Shown here one piece after another: positions 1 to 8,672 of a stretch of DNA of 64,000 bases (position 1 is its first letter; every line of letters begins with the position of its first letter). A program made the position numbers and the translations under genes. The stretch is from Synechococcus sp. JA-3-3Ab (GTDB lineage Bacteria; Cyanobacteriota; Cyanobacteriia; Thermostichales; Thermostichaceae). The notes below the pieces were generated by a model. That model was given only the letters and a program-made list of their open reading frames with translations, made no database searches and had not been told where the DNA came from. The stretch is taken from assembly GCF_000013205.1 (NCBI RefSeq), contig NC_007775.1, positions 1,670,501-1,734,500 on the forward strand, written 5' to 3'.

Positions 1-131
1 GCGGCGATCCCGCCCTGCAACAACGGGTGCTGGCCTACCGGGAAAGCCTCAAGCAAGCGGTGCAAGAGAAAAACGCCCAGTTGCAAACTCAGGGGTGGAA
101 AGCCTATCTCAGCTCCGCCGGCAGAGCATAA
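1..131 (+). CDS. purE: PurE C-terminus (partial): 5-carboxyaminoimidazole ribonucleotide mutase
   Basis: The open frame enters from the left edge and ends at TAA 129-131. It encodes about 42 residues beginning GDPALQQRVLAYRESLKQ and ending in KAYLSSAGRA. A helical tail with L-x-x-Y-R-x-x-L-K-x-x-V is typical of the last helix of PurE, the N5-CAIR mutase of purine synthesis, and cyanobacterial PurE often ends with a short extension of this kind. The catalytic part lies outside the window, so this is recognition from the tail alone. Another soluble enzyme with a similar terminal helix cannot be excluded. Confidence 0.55.
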   Translation, partial: GDPALQQRVLAYRESLKQAVQEKNAQLQTQGWKAYLSSAGRA

Positions 132-202
132 TTATTGAGTGAGAGAGCGTTGGCCTGTCTTGACAGGGATCAGATGGGACGAAGTTGGGGGAGTTGCCAG
201 CG

Positions 203-982
203 GTGAAGGATGGATCGGGTCGCCCCTCTTCCGGACAGGGATCCTGGCGGGAATATCTGCAGCGAGTTCAGAAAGGGGCAGTGGAGAGGGGATCCCAGGT
301 GGCCCTGTGGCTACTCTCGGGGCCGCAATGGCGGGTTTTGGCCCTGTCGGGCTTGGCCTTGGCGGGGCTGGCTTTTTGGCACTGGCGGCTAGCTCTTTCT
401 CTAGCTGTGGGCAGTGGGGCAATGCTGGGGCTGTATGCTGCGCGCAGCCCTGAGTTCAGCCGCCGCTGGCAGGAGTTGCAAGCCTGGTTTCGCCAAGCCG
501 ATCGCTCCCTGCTGCTTGCTGTTGTCGGGGGGGCAGGCGCCGCTCTGGGCACCTACATCGTGGTTTCCATCTGGGCAGAATCCAGCCAGCGCTGGCTGGC
601 CACGGGCGCCATTTTGCAGGGGCTAGCCACCTTTGCCTTGTTGGCGCTGCTGTTTTGGGAGTGGCTTAGCCGCCGCCAAGAGCGGCAGCGTTCCCAACTG
701 GAGCGAGATCTCAGCGACATCGCTTCCCCCGACTCCTACCGACGGCTGCTGGGCGTGCGTCGGCTGCAGAGCTTGATGCCATACCTGGATGCCGAGCAGA
801 CGCGGCTAGCGGTGGACTACCTCCGCCTCGCCCTTGACCAAGAAACCGTGGCTGTCGTCCGGGAAGCCCTGCTGGAAGCTCTGCAGGGGTGGGGGATCCT
901 GCGTCGCCTCAACGATTTGGCCGACCTCAAACGCCCCGAAAGCAGCGGGGATCCCTCTTCAGGTCGGAACCACAGCGTCTAG
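203..982 (+). CDS. Cyanobacterial membrane protein of unknown function
   Basis: I do not recognise a named family. The protein has a polar N-terminus, about four hydrophobic segments (roughly residues 38-60, 62-80, 100-125 and 135-158), and then a charged cytosolic tail of about 100 residues. The tail is helical and resembles one or two HEAT/armadillo-like helices (the DAEQTRLAVDYLRLAL region). No ATG is available near the 5' end. I chose GTG 203 because GGGGGAG lies nine bases upstream; TTG 185 is the alternative. The gene ends just before the region leading to the CobW gene and may share a transcript with it. Confidence 0.6.
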   Translation: MKDGSGRPSSGQGSWREYLQRVQKGAVERGSQVALWLLSGPQWRVLALSGLALAGLAFWHWRLALSLAVGSGAMLGLYAARSPEFSRRWQELQAWFRQADRSLLLAVVGGAGAALGTYIVVSIWAESSQRWLATGAILQGLATFALLALLFWEWLSRRQERQRSQLERDLSDIASPDSYRRLLGVRRLQSLMPYLDAEQTRLAVDYLRLALDQETVAVVREALLEALQGWGILRRLNDLADLKRPESSGDPSSGRNHSV

Positions 983-1084
983 ATGGCTGCCTCAACATCT
1001 CCGCTGGGTCAGCGAGTCTTCAAAGAGCGTCATTACAATGAGGATAAAGTGGAAGGGTCCTCTTTAGCAGATTGCGGTTCCTCC

Positions 1085-2107
1085 ATGACCACCACCATTG
1101 AAGTGCCCAAGCGAGGCTTGCCTGTCACCATCATCACTGGCTTTCTGGGGAGCGGGAAAACCACTCTGCTCAACCACATCCTCCGCAACCAGAAAGGGAT
1201 GCGCACAGCGGTGCTGGTCAACGAATTTGGGGAGATTGGCATCGACGGCGAGCTGATTGTCTCCAGCGAAGAAGACCTCGTAGAGCTCAACAACGGCTGC
1301 ATCTGCTGCACCATCCGCGACGACATTGTCGAGAGTGTGCTGCGCCTGATGGAGCGCTCCGACAAAATCGACTACCTGGTGGTGGAGACCACAGGACTGG
1401 CGGATCCCTTGCCGGTTGCCCTCACCTTTTTGGGGCCAGAACTGCGGGATCTGACACGGCTGGATTCGATCATCACCCTGGTGGATGCCAGCAACTTCGC
1501 TCCTGATCTGTTCAACAGTGACGTGGCCTACAGCCAAATTGCCTATGGGGATGTCATTCTCCTCAACAAAACCGACCTGGTTGAGCCGGCGGAGATCGAG
1601 CGCCTGGAAAAACGCATTCGCGAGATCAAGGAAGATGCCCGCATTTTGCGCACGGTCAACAGCGCAGTGCCCCTAGAGCTGATCCTGGATACAGACCTGT
1701 TTCAGTCCAGCTCTCTGCCCCAGGAGGAGGCTCCCGACGCTGAGCATGACCATGAGCATGACCACGAACACGGCCATGATCACGGCCACTCGCACCGCAG
1801 CCACATCGAGGTCGATGGTTTTAACTCCCTGGCCTTTGAGAGCGATCGCCCCTTCTCTCTAGACGCTTTCCAGAACTTTCTCAACGAGTTGCCCGATGCA
1901 GTCTTTCGGGCCAAAGGGATCCTGTGGTTTGAGGAAAGCCCAGAGCGACATATCTTCCACCTCAGCGGTCGGCGCTACACCCTCAGCAGCGACGCCTGGC
2001 CTCGCCAGCCCAAAAACCAGTTGGTGCTCATCGGCCAGCACCTCGATACGGCCAAGCTGCGGCAAAAGTTGGAAGCCTGTCTTGTCCCGGCGCCCGTCCA
2101 GGGCTAA
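1085..2107 (+). CDS. CobW/COG0523 G3E GTPase, probable zinc chaperone
   Basis: This is a P-loop GTPase of the G3E family that hands metal, usually zinc, to client proteins. Walker A is GFLGSGKT at residues 19-26, the diagnostic metal-binding CxCC is NNGCICC ending near residue 75, and the guanine-specificity motif is LLNKTDL. A histidine-rich insert follows at about residues 217-240, alternating H with D/E/G, as in zinc-binding members. The CobW C-terminal domain completes about 340 residues. The frame is open further upstream, but MTTTIEVPKRG at 1085 matches the family start. The target could be cobalt or nitrile-hydratase-type instead; the His-rich loop favours zinc. Confidence 0.9.
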   Translation: MTTTIEVPKRGLPVTIITGFLGSGKTTLLNHILRNQKGMRTAVLVNEFGEIGIDGELIVSSEEDLVELNNGCICCTIRDDIVESVLRLMERSDKIDYLVVETTGLADPLPVALTFLGPELRDLTRLDSIITLVDASNFAPDLFNSDVAYSQIAYGDVILLNKTDLVEPAEIERLEKRIREIKEDARILRTVNSAVPLELILDTDLFQSSSLPQEEAPDAEHDHEHDHEHGHDHGHSHRSHIEVDGFNSLAFESDRPFSLDAFQNFLNELPDAVFRAKGILWFEESPERHIFHLSGRRYTLSSDAWPRQPKNQLVLIGQHLDTAKLRQKLEACLVPAPVQG

Positions 2108-2187
2108 GAACTGGGTGGCGGCTTAGAATCGTCGGGCCCTGTTCCGGCAGCCTCGCGAGGGGAGCCTTGAGAGAGGGCATCCCAGCT

Positions 2188-2514
2188 ATGTCCGACATCT
2201 TTGTGATGATCCGCAACCAGGCCAACAACGCCCTCACTTCCATCGACGGGATCCCTTTTGTCGCCTTTCTGGAGCGGGAGGGGCAACTGATTGCCGAAGA
2301 AACCATCGAGTTAATCTACGCCGACGCCGGCTTTGATGACCTGCCGATTGGAGAATACACTGTGGGGGTACGGCATGAACGGGTGGAACCGCAAAAAGCC
2401 ACCTGCCCGGTTGCGATTAGGGGTGCCAACGAAGTTGTTTTGGTAACATTTGTTTACCTCGAGCCGGAGCGGGTTCTGCTGAACGCTCAGATTGCTGTGG
2501 AAAAAAGGTTGTAA
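2188..2514 (+). CDS. Small conserved hypothetical protein
   Basis: A protein of 108 residues starting MSDIFVMIRNQANN. It looks like an all-beta domain: alternating hydrophobic strands, a central LPIGEYTVGVRHERV segment and a VVLVTFVYLEPERV strand that resembles an extracellular or Ig-like beta sandwich. There is no signal peptide or membrane segment. I chose ATG 2188, preceded by GAGAGAGG; TTG 2167 is also open. The stop is two bases before the next small gene, so the two are almost certainly cotranscribed. Function unknown. Confidence 0.6.
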   Translation: MSDIFVMIRNQANNALTSIDGIPFVAFLEREGQLIAEETIELIYADAGFDDLPIGEYTVGVRHERVEPQKATCPVAIRGANEVVLVTFVYLEPERVLLNAQIAVEKRL

Positions 2515-2516
2515 CC

Positions 2517-2738
2517 ATGACCGTCAAAGTGATCCCATCGCACTCCATCAAAGCTTTTCGCTATCGAGTGTTTTGTCTGGGACAAGATCTCTGGAATGCC
2601 CGGGATCCGATTAGCCGTGCCAACCTAGCCCTACAACTGGCCGACGCGGCCACAACCCTGGCCCGTATGGAAGTGCAAGCCGCTCAGCCTTTCAGCTCAA
2701 GCCCTTCCTATTCCCTGCCGGAAGCAGGCCATAGGTAA
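2517..2738 (+). CDS. Small hypothetical protein, downstream partner of the beta-rich protein
   Basis: A 73-residue protein beginning MTVKVIPSHSIKAFRYRVF. Its start is two bases after the preceding stop. The first half is basic and aromatic, the middle (RANLALQLADAATTLARMEV) is an amphipathic helix, and the tail is low complexity (SSSPSYSLP). I recognise no family. The tight coupling to the preceding gene is the main argument that it is real; the convergent guaA gene ends about 50 bases further on. Confidence 0.5.
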   Translation: MTVKVIPSHSIKAFRYRVFCLGQDLWNARDPISRANLALQLADAATTLARMEVQAAQPFSSSPSYSLPEAGHR

Positions 2739-2790
2739 TCGCTCCAGTCCGGCCTTGAGGCCAGAGGCAAGGGATCCCGCCCGACCAGCA

Positions 2791-4341
2791 TCACTCCCAC
2801 TCGATGGTGCCGGGGGGCTTGGAGGTGATGTCGTAGACTACGCGGTTGACGCCCGGCACCTCGTTGACGATGCGGTTGGAGATGGTGGCCAAGAGGTCGT
2901 AGGGCACCCTAGCCCAGTCCGCCGTCATGCCGTCTTCGCTGGTGACCAGTCGCACCACCACCGGGCAGGCATAGGTGCGCTTATCCCCCATCACCCCCAC
3001 CGAGCGCACTTCCGGCAGCAACACGGCAAAGGCTTGCCACAGCTTGGGATAGTAGCCGGAGCGGTTGATCTCCTGGCGGACAATCATGTCGGCCTCGCGC
3101 AGGATCTCCAGCCGCTCTTTGGTGACCTCGCCCACAATGCGGATGGCCAGGCCCGGCCCCGGGAAAGGATGGCGGCCAACAATTTCTTCCGGCAAGCCCA
3201 ACGAACGGGCCAGTTGCCGTACCTCATCTTTGAAGAGCTTGCGCAGAGGTTCTACCAGCTTAAAGCGCAGATTCTCCGGCAAGCCGCCGACGTTGTGGTG
3301 GCTTTTGATCTTGACGGCAATGCGCTCTCCGGTAACCGGATCCACATTGGTGTTGGCCGACTCGATCACATCGGGGTAAAGGGTGCCCTGGGCCAGGTAC
3401 TCGAAGGGGCCCAGCCGCTGCGACTCCTCCTCAAACACGCGAATAAACTCTGCCCCGATGCGTTTGCGCTTCTCCTCGGGATCGGTGACCCCCTGCAACT
3501 GGCGGAGAAAGCGCTCTTGTCCGTCCACGTAGTGGACAGGGATGTGAAATTGCTCTTGGAAAAGGCGCAGCAGCCGCTGCGGCTCATCTTTGCGCATGAA
3601 CCCCTGGTCGATGAACACGCAGGTGAGCTGATCCCCAATGGCCTTGTGTAGCAGAAAAGCCAAAGTAGAGCTGTCCACCCCCCCCGAAAGGGCCAACAGC
3701 ACCCTCTTGTCGCCCACGCGGGCACGGACTTCCCGAATGGCCTCCTCCAGAAAAGCTTCCGTTGTCCAGGTGGGCTCGCAGCCGCAGATGTGATAGACAA
3801 AATTGCGAATGAGAAAGGTACCGGCCTCCGAGTGGGCCACCTCTGGGTGAAATTGCACCCCGTAGAGACGGCGCGCCGGATCGGCAATGGCGGCAAAGGG
3901 GGTGTTGTCAGTGTAAGCCAGCGAATGAAAGCCCGGGGGCAACTCGGTCACCGAGTCTCCGTGGCTCATCCACATGATGCTGCTTTCTGGCAGGTTGGTG
4001 AGCAGATCGGTGGGATCCAAAATGTGCAGGGCGGCACGGCCGTATTCCCCCTTCTGGGCCGGCTCCACCTTGCCCCCCAACTGCTGCACCATAAGCTGCA
4101 TACCGTAGCACACGCCCAGGATGGGGATCCCCAAGTTCCAGATCTCCAGGTCACAAGCGGGAGCGCCCGGCTCATAGACCGAGTTGGGGCCGCCGGAGAG
4201 GATGATGCCCTGGGGCCGCAGTTGCCGCAGTTGCTCGGCAGTGGTGCGGTAGGAAAGGATTTCCGAATAGACGTGGGTTTCGCGAATACGCCGGGCAATG
4301 AGCTCAGAGTACTGGGATCCAAAATCGAGAATAACAATCAT
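2791..4341 (-). CDS. guaA: GMP synthase (glutamine-hydrolysing)
   Basis: Converts XMP, ATP and glutamine to GMP, the last step of guanine nucleotide synthesis. The N-terminal class I amidotransferase domain carries the nucleophile in GVCYGMQL (Cys near residue 78) and the triad His/Glu in [11 protein letters not shown]. The ATP-pyrophosphatase domain has the PP-loop SGGVDSS, and the C-terminal dimerisation domain ends in the conserved PPGTIEWE. Length is 516 residues with the start at [10 protein letters not shown], which begins the amidotransferase domain directly; the frame extends 26 codons upstream without family support. Single gene, convergent with the two small genes before it. Confidence 0.97.
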   Translation of the reverse strand: MIVILDFGSQYSELIARRIRETHVYSEILSYRTTAEQLRQLRPQGIILSGGPNSVYEPGAPACDLEIWNLGIPILGVCYGMQLMVQQLGGKVEPAQKGEYGRAALHILDPTDLLTNLPESSIMWMSHGDSVTELPPGFHSLAYTDNTPFAAIADPARRLYGVQFHPEVAHSEAGTFLIRNFVYHICGCEPTWTTEAFLEEAIREVRARVGDKRVLLALSGGVDSSTLAFLLHKAIGDQLTCVFIDQGFMRKDEPQRLLRLFQEQFHIPVHYVDGQERFLRQLQGVTDPEEKRKRIGAEFIRVFEEESQRLGPFEYLAQGTLYPDVIESANTNVDPVTGERIAVKIKSHHNVGGLPENLRFKLVEPLRKLFKDEVRQLARSLGLPEEIVGRHPFPGPGLAIRIVGEVTKERLEILREADMIVRQEINRSGYYPKLWQAFAVLLPEVRSVGVMGDKRTYACPVVVRLVTSEDGMTADWARVPYDLLATISNRIVNEVPGVNRVVYDITSKPPGTIEWE

Positions 4342-4715
4342 CTGGCGCTGCACCTTGAGGGAGGAAGGAAAAAGGCCGGGAGGGAGGGGAGAGGTAGAAG
4401 AGTTCACAAAACCTCGCAAGTGCAGAATGAGAAAGCCGGGCCTAGCGACTAACTCGGCTGTGGATAAGAAACATTAAGGGCTCTTCCATCGTAACAGGGA
4501 TGGAGGCGCTTGCTTGCAGTTGCCTGTCCTGGAGAGTCCCTATCGGGTGGGAAGAGAGTTTTCGCTAAAAAACCGCTCACTGGCTAGGCAATGATTCCCA
4601 GCAACCATCGCAACGGGGAACCCAGATGACCAGGTAAAGGCAAGACTTATGATCGAAAAAAGAAGCCATCCAGACCGGTGGAGATACTGGCAAAGATCCG
4701 CAGTGCCATCGTTTT
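4342..4715. other. Divergent intergenic region, guaA / coiled-coil membrane protein
   Basis: This 374-base stretch separates two divergently transcribed genes and must hold both promoters. It is more AT-rich around 4560-4670 (TTTTCGCTAAAAAACC, CTTATGATCGAAAAAAG) than the flanking genes. I see no open frame, tRNA or obvious structured RNA, and no confident -35/-10 pair. Confidence 0.5.
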
Positions 4716-5720
4716 ATGTCCGTTGTTGCTGAGTCCTTTCAAACGTATCTTCGTCGTCGCCGTCGTCTGCTGGCTCGCCGTCTCAAGCGGCAGCAAGGGT
4801 GGGGTGTGGTTTTGGCTTTGTTGGCCTTGTACTTGCTCAGTTGGGATGCGCTGAGCGAGGGTGGGTCGTTGCTGCACTTGGGGAGAGGGCAACCCCTATG
4901 GCTGGTGGTGATCCCGCTGTTGGGGGGAGGACTCTACAGCTTGGGCGCTGGGATGGTCTGGATGCTGCGCCAGCGCTGCTCTGCCCAGCTTTTGGCCGAG
5001 ATGATCAGCTTGCCCCACTTGGCTTTGGCCGCCCTGCTCTGGCTGGGTCTGGCCATCTGGGGAGAGCAGCTTTCGCCTTTCCTGTTACGACAAAAAAACC
5101 AGTTATTGGCGGGCCTGGTGATGAGTTGGCTGTTGGCTCAGGGGTGGAGTTTTCTTCGCTCCCACTGGATCGTGGAGGTGGGGCAGCTGTGGAGGGATTA
5201 TCTGCAGGAGCTGCGAGCCTCGGTGTTACAGCCCTGCTACCGGCGCCTGGAAAGCTGCCGCCATTCGCTGCGCCTCTATCAGGCCATTTGGCAAGACCTA
5301 CAACTGGAAGAGCTGGAAGCCCAGCACCTGATCCAGGTGCTCTCTGAATCGCTGTTGCCGCTGACCTTGCCGCTCAAGGTCTATGCCCAGCGGGTTCACC
5401 ACTACTGCCAACAGTTGGCAGCCCTGCTGGCGCAGATGCAAGAGCAGGTGGAGCGACTGGAGCAGGTGCTTCTGGATGTGGAGCTGGAGTTGGCCTCCCG
5501 TCAATCCTTCCAGGCCCAGCCACAGCCGATTAACCTGCTGGTGGAAGAGGGGATCCACTGTCAGGAGCTGGATTTGCAGGAGTTGGTTTGCCTGAACCAG
5601 GAGCTGCTGGGGGCCGATCGCTCTTTGCAGGGCTTGGCCGAAGAGCTCAAGGGCTGGGCCGACAAAGCCATCCCCGCCGGCTTAAAACTGGGATTGCCAT
5701 GGCTGCGATCCCTGGGATGA
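4716..5720 (+). CDS. Membrane protein with long C-terminal coiled coil
   Basis: A protein of 334 residues, family not recognised. A very basic N-terminus (YLRRRRRLLARRLKRQQ) precedes about four transmembrane helices at roughly residues 28-48, 60-85, 98-120 and 130-146. The remainder is a cytosolic region of long amphipathic helices rich in Leu, Gln and Glu (for example LLAQMQEQVERLEQVLLDVE) that should form a coiled coil. The ATG follows the AT-rich intergenic leader. Its stop overlaps the start of rsmG, so the two are translationally coupled. A role as a membrane-anchored scaffold is only a guess. Confidence 0.65.
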   Translation: MSVVAESFQTYLRRRRRLLARRLKRQQGWGVVLALLALYLLSWDALSEGGSLLHLGRGQPLWLVVIPLLGGGLYSLGAGMVWMLRQRCSAQLLAEMISLPHLALAALLWLGLAIWGEQLSPFLLRQKNQLLAGLVMSWLLAQGWSFLRSHWIVEVGQLWRDYLQELRASVLQPCYRRLESCRHSLRLYQAIWQDLQLEELEAQHLIQVLSESLLPLTLPLKVYAQRVHHYCQQLAALLAQMQEQVERLEQVLLDVELELASRQSFQAQPQPINLLVEEGIHCQELDLQELVCLNQELLGADRSLQGLAEELKGWADKAIPAGLKLGLPWLRSLG

Positions 5721-6499
5721 AGAAGGCTGACCCGCCTGCTTCTGAGCCCCCAGAACTGGAGGCCCTGTGGTCAAGCTGGCTGGTGGATCTGGGCTGGCAG
5801 CCTTCTGAGCCGCAGCAGCAGCAACTGCAACAGCTCTATTCCCTGGTGATGGCCGGAAACCGCACCCAAAACCTCACCCGCATCACCGATCCCATCGATT
5901 TTTGGGAGAAACACCTGTGGGACTCGCTGCGGGGCCTGCGCCTGCTGGGATCCTGGGATGAAATCCAAGCTCAGCCCTGGCGCGGGATCGACATCGGCAC
6001 CGGGGCAGGGTTTCCAGGGATCCCGGCCCAGATCGCCCTGCCCCAGGCCCACTTCACCCTCCTAGACAGCAGCCAACGCAAGATCGCCTTTGTGCAAGAA
6101 GTTTTGCAGCAGCTTTCCCTCGCCCAGGCGCGGGCGGTGGCCCAACGGGCAGAGATCTGGGGGCAAGACCCGCAGGAACGCGGCAGCTACGATCTGGCCT
6201 TGGCCAGAGCCGTGGCAGCGGCGGAGATCTGCGCCGAGTATTGCCTGCCCCTGCTCAAGGTGGGGGGACGCGCCATTCTCTACCGCGGCCATTGGACCGA
6301 GGCAGAAGCCCAAACCCTGAAGCGGGCCCTTTCTCTTTTGGGGGGGAAGCTGATCCATGTCGAAGCCTTCACTACCCCCCACAGCCACGGGATGCGGCAT
6401 TGCCTGCTGTTGGAGAAAGTCGCCCCTACACCAGCTTGCTATCCCCGTCCTCCCGGCATTCCCAAACGCCAACCTCTGGGACAGGACAAGCGCCGCTAA
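5699..6499 (+). CDS. rsmG: 16S rRNA (guanine527-N7) methyltransferase RsmG (GidB)
   Basis: Methylates G527 of 16S rRNA using S-adenosylmethionine. The SAM-binding motif I is GIDIGTGAGFPGIP, followed by the acidic FTLLDSSQRKIAFVQEV segment and the family signature AEIWGQDP / DLALARAVA. The N-terminal NLTRITDPIDFWEKHLWDSL helix is characteristic. Two starts are plausible: ATG 5699, or ATG 5717, which overlaps the upstream TGA as ATGA and suggests translational coupling. A proline/arginine-rich C-terminal tail of about 25 residues follows the core and is likely disordered. Confidence 0.93.
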   Translation: MAAIPGMKKADPPASEPPELEALWSSWLVDLGWQPSEPQQQQLQQLYSLVMAGNRTQNLTRITDPIDFWEKHLWDSLRGLRLLGSWDEIQAQPWRGIDIGTGAGFPGIPAQIALPQAHFTLLDSSQRKIAFVQEVLQQLSLAQARAVAQRAEIWGQDPQERGSYDLALARAVAAAEICAEYCLPLLKVGGRAILYRGHWTEAEAQTLKRALSLLGGKLIHVEAFTTPHSHGMRHCLLLEKVAPTPACYPRPPGIPKRQPLGQDKRR

Positions 6500-6612
6500 A
6501 AGTTGGGATCCTTAATTTCCTAGTTCAAAAAAGCTTCTGCACATTCCTGGAGAAAGATCTTGGACAGGTAGTTTGCAAATGCCGTCGGGGAGACTAAGAT
6601 GTGGATGGCATC

Positions 6613-6681
6613 AGGTTCGGATTGAGCCAATGGTCTAACCAGGTGAGCTTCCGAACTGAGCGCTAAAGGTTAAGGTTCGGA
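6613..6681 (+). promoter_or_regulatory. Leader of the RRM gene with mutually exclusive hairpins
   Basis: The gene-free leader contains the nine-base direct repeat AGGTTCGGA at 6613-6621 and 6673-6681. Between them, TCCGAAC at 6650-6656 can pair with either copy, giving two alternative stems. The second copy ends 12 bases before the start codon, so pairing there could cover the ribosome-binding region. The sequence shows the complementarity; the regulatory role is inference. Confidence 0.35.
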
Positions 6682-6693
6682 GTTCGCTACGTT

Positions 6694-6984
6694 ATGACCA
6701 TTTTTGTGGGCAATCTGTCCTTCAAGGCCAGTGAAGAAGACCTACGGCTTGTGTTTTCCGAGTACGGCACCGTCAAGCAAATCAAGCTGCCGGTGGATCG
6801 GGAGACGGGCCGCAAGCGCGGCTTTGCTTTTGTGGAACTGGAAAACGAGGCCGACGAGCAAAAAGCCATCGATGAGTTGGATGGCGCCACCTGGATGGGC
6901 CGGGATCTGAGGGTTAACAAGGCCATGCCGCGTCAGGCCGGCGCAGGCGGCGGCAGGCGGGATAGCCGTTCTTCCCGCTTCTAA
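6694..6984 (+). CDS. rbp: RRM-type RNA-binding protein (cyanobacterial Rbp)
   Basis: A 96-residue protein with a single RNA recognition motif. RNP2 is IFVGNL at residues 3-8, and RNP1 is KRGFAFVE at about residues 42-49, with the aromatic residues that stack on RNA. A Gly/Arg-rich tail (GAGGGRRDSRSSRF) follows, as in the glycine-rich Rbp proteins of cyanobacteria. Such proteins are often temperature- or stress-regulated and act on mRNA structure, stability or localisation. It is monocistronic, with a leader of up to 190 bases and a strong terminator immediately downstream. Confidence 0.95.
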   Translation: MTIFVGNLSFKASEEDLRLVFSEYGTVKQIKLPVDRETGRKRGFAFVELENEADEQKAIDELDGATWMGRDLRVNKAMPRQAGAGGGRRDSRSSRF

Positions 6985-6998
6985 TCCGATAGGCTCTG

Positions 6999-7025
6999 GG
7001 CCGGGGATCCCTCTCCCCGGCCTTT
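6999..7025. terminator. Bidirectional terminator between rbp and mntB
   Basis: GGCCGGGGA (6999-7007) and TCCCCGGCC (7014-7022) form a perfect nine-base stem with a six-base loop, followed by TTT. The stem lies between two convergent genes and touches the mntB stop codon. The loop contains part of a GGGATCCC-type octamer. Confidence 0.75.
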
Positions 7026-7857
7026 AGCTTTGGCCGAAGATGACTTTGGCCAGAAAGGCCAAGCCAAACCAGGTGGAGGCCACCAGGACAATAGCCGGGC
7101 CAGAAGCGACGTTGAGGTAGTAGCTGGCGTACATCCCCAGCAAGCTAGCGCTGACGCCAAACAGGGATCCCAGCAGCATCACCTGCTGCAGGCGAGGCAC
7201 CAACAGGTAGGCTGTTGCTGCCGGCGTGATGAGCATGGCCAGCACCAGCAGCACCCCCACCGCCTTCATGCTGGCCACCAAAGTTAGGGAGGTGAGCGCC
7301 ATCAGCCCCCAGCCCAGTCCCTCGGTGGGCAGGCCGGCTGCCTTGGCTCCCAGGGGATCGAAACTGTAAAAAGTCAGCTCTTTAAAAAAGAGGGCCACCA
7401 ATCCCAGCACCAGAGCGGTGATGCCCACCACCGTCAACACGTCGGCAGCACTTACCCCCAGCAGGTTGCCGAAGAGGAAGTGGTTGAGATCGATGCGGGC
7501 CCGCCGTTGGATCAGGGTGATCAACAGGATCCCCAAAGCAAAGAAAGCAGAAAAGACGATCCCCATGGCCGCATCGGGCTTGAGGGGAGTGGCGGAGCGG
7601 ATCCACTGGATGAGCAGAGCGCTCAGCAACCCCGCCACGAAGGCGCCGACAAAAAGGTTTAGGCCCAGCATGTAGGCAATGGCCAGGCCCGGCAGCAGCG
7701 AATGGCTGAGGGCATCTCCCAGCAGGGCCAAGCTTTGCACCAGCAGATAGCTGCCCACCACGGCGCAGAGCATGCCGATGGCCACGGCCACCAACAGGGC
7801 CCGCTGCATGAAGGCAAAGCGCAAGGGATCCGCCAGGGTGTGCCAGAGCCCTTCCAT
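7024..7857 (-). CDS. mntB: ABC transporter permease for manganese/zinc
   Basis: An ABC-3 family integral membrane permease of about 277 residues with eight or nine hydrophobic helices. The family-typical GDALSHSLLPGLAIAY segment near the N-terminus and the LALLGDALSH motif contact the ATPase. I chose ATG 7857, preceded by AGAGGTGG; GTG 7869 is also possible. It lies directly downstream of the ATPase gene and divergent from the binding-protein gene, the classic mntCAB arrangement split into two arms. Zinc rather than manganese specificity cannot be excluded from the permease. Confidence 0.88.
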   Translation of the reverse strand: MEGLWHTLADPLRFAFMQRALLVAVAIGMLCAVVGSYLLVQSLALLGDALSHSLLPGLAIAYMLGLNLFVGAFVAGLLSALLIQWIRSATPLKPDAAMGIVFSAFFALGILLITLIQRRARIDLNHFLFGNLLGVSAADVLTVVGITALVLGLVALFFKELTFYSFDPLGAKAAGLPTEGLGWGLMALTSLTLVASMKAVGVLLVLAMLITPAATAYLLVPRLQQVMLLGSLFGVSASLLGMYASYYLNVASGPAIVLVASTWFGLAFLAKVIFGQS

Positions 7858-7872
7858 ACCACCTCTCACCCC

Positions 7873-8628
7873 CTAGGCAGCCGAGTCCAAGGGCAGGATA
7901 CGGCCATAGGCCCGCTGCAACACCTGCGGCTGCAACACCTGCTGCGGGGATCCCTGGGCAATCAGCACGCGGTTGAGGAGCAGCACCTCGTCAAAGTAGG
8001 CCAGCGCCTGCCCCAGGTCGTGGTGCACCACCATCACGATATGGCCGGCGTCGGCCAGCTCCCGCAACACCTGAAACACAATGGCCTCGCTGGGCTGGTC
8101 GATCCCGGCCAGCGGCTCGTCCAGGGCGTAGATCTCCGCTTCCTGCGCTAGAGCCCGCGCCAAAAACACCCGCTGCTGCTGTCCCCCTGATAGCCGACCA
8201 ATGGGCCGATCCCGATAGGCTCCCATCCCCACCCGCTCCAGGGCTTGCGCGGCCCGCTCCCGACCTTCTGGCCCGATGCGGCGCAACCAGCCGGCAGCTC
8301 TTACCTGTCCCATCAGCACCACATCCCACACCGTGGCCGGAAAGCTCCAGTCGATGGCCGACCGCTGCGGCACATAGGCCACTTGCTCCCCCCGCAGCAC
8401 CTGGCCGCCGTAGCGCACCTCGCCCCCCTCTTTGGGCACCAACCCCAACAGCGCCTTGAGCAATGTACTCTTGCCGGCCCCGTTGGGCCCCAGGATGCCC
8501 GTGATGCGCCCCGGCCGGATCTCGGCGCCGATCCTCTCCAACGCCAGCAACTTGCCGTAGCGCACCGTCAGATCCCGCACCACCAGGGAGGCCGGACGAA
8601 GCGGGAGAGAAACCGCTGGTTTTTTCAT
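7873..8628 (-). CDS. mntA: ABC transporter ATPase for manganese/zinc
   Basis: A 251-residue ATPase that powers the neighbouring permease. Walker A is GPNGAGKST, the signature is LSGGQQQR, Walker B ends in IYALDEP, and the switch histidine is in VVHHDLG. VAYVPQRSAIDWSFPATV is the Q-loop region typical of the Mn/Zn subfamily. The start ATG overlaps a tandem 11-base AT-rich repeat (TTTCATTTTCC) at 8623-8644 on the plus strand. A tiny overlapping reading frame, M-K-G-K-stop, ends on this ATG, so re-initiation may contribute to its translation. Confidence 0.92.
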   Translation of the reverse strand: MKKPAVSLPLRPASLVVRDLTVRYGKLLALERIGAEIRPGRITGILGPNGAGKSTLLKALLGLVPKEGGEVRYGGQVLRGEQVAYVPQRSAIDWSFPATVWDVVLMGQVRAAGWLRRIGPEGRERAAQALERVGMGAYRDRPIGRLSGGQQQRVFLARALAQEAEIYALDEPLAGIDQPSEAIVFQVLRELADAGHIVMVVHHDLGQALAYFDEVLLLNRVLIAQGSPQQVLQPQVLQRAYGRILPLDSAA

Positions 8629-8672
8629 TTTCCTTTCATTTTCATCAAGACCAGTGTAACCTAGGGGGGTAC

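Noticed and set aside
6601-6690. Possible tRNA in the rbp leader because of GGTTCGG
   Set aside because: No acceptor, D or anticodon stem with correct spacing and no GTTCGAATCC-type T-loop; the repeats are better explained as alternative hairpins.
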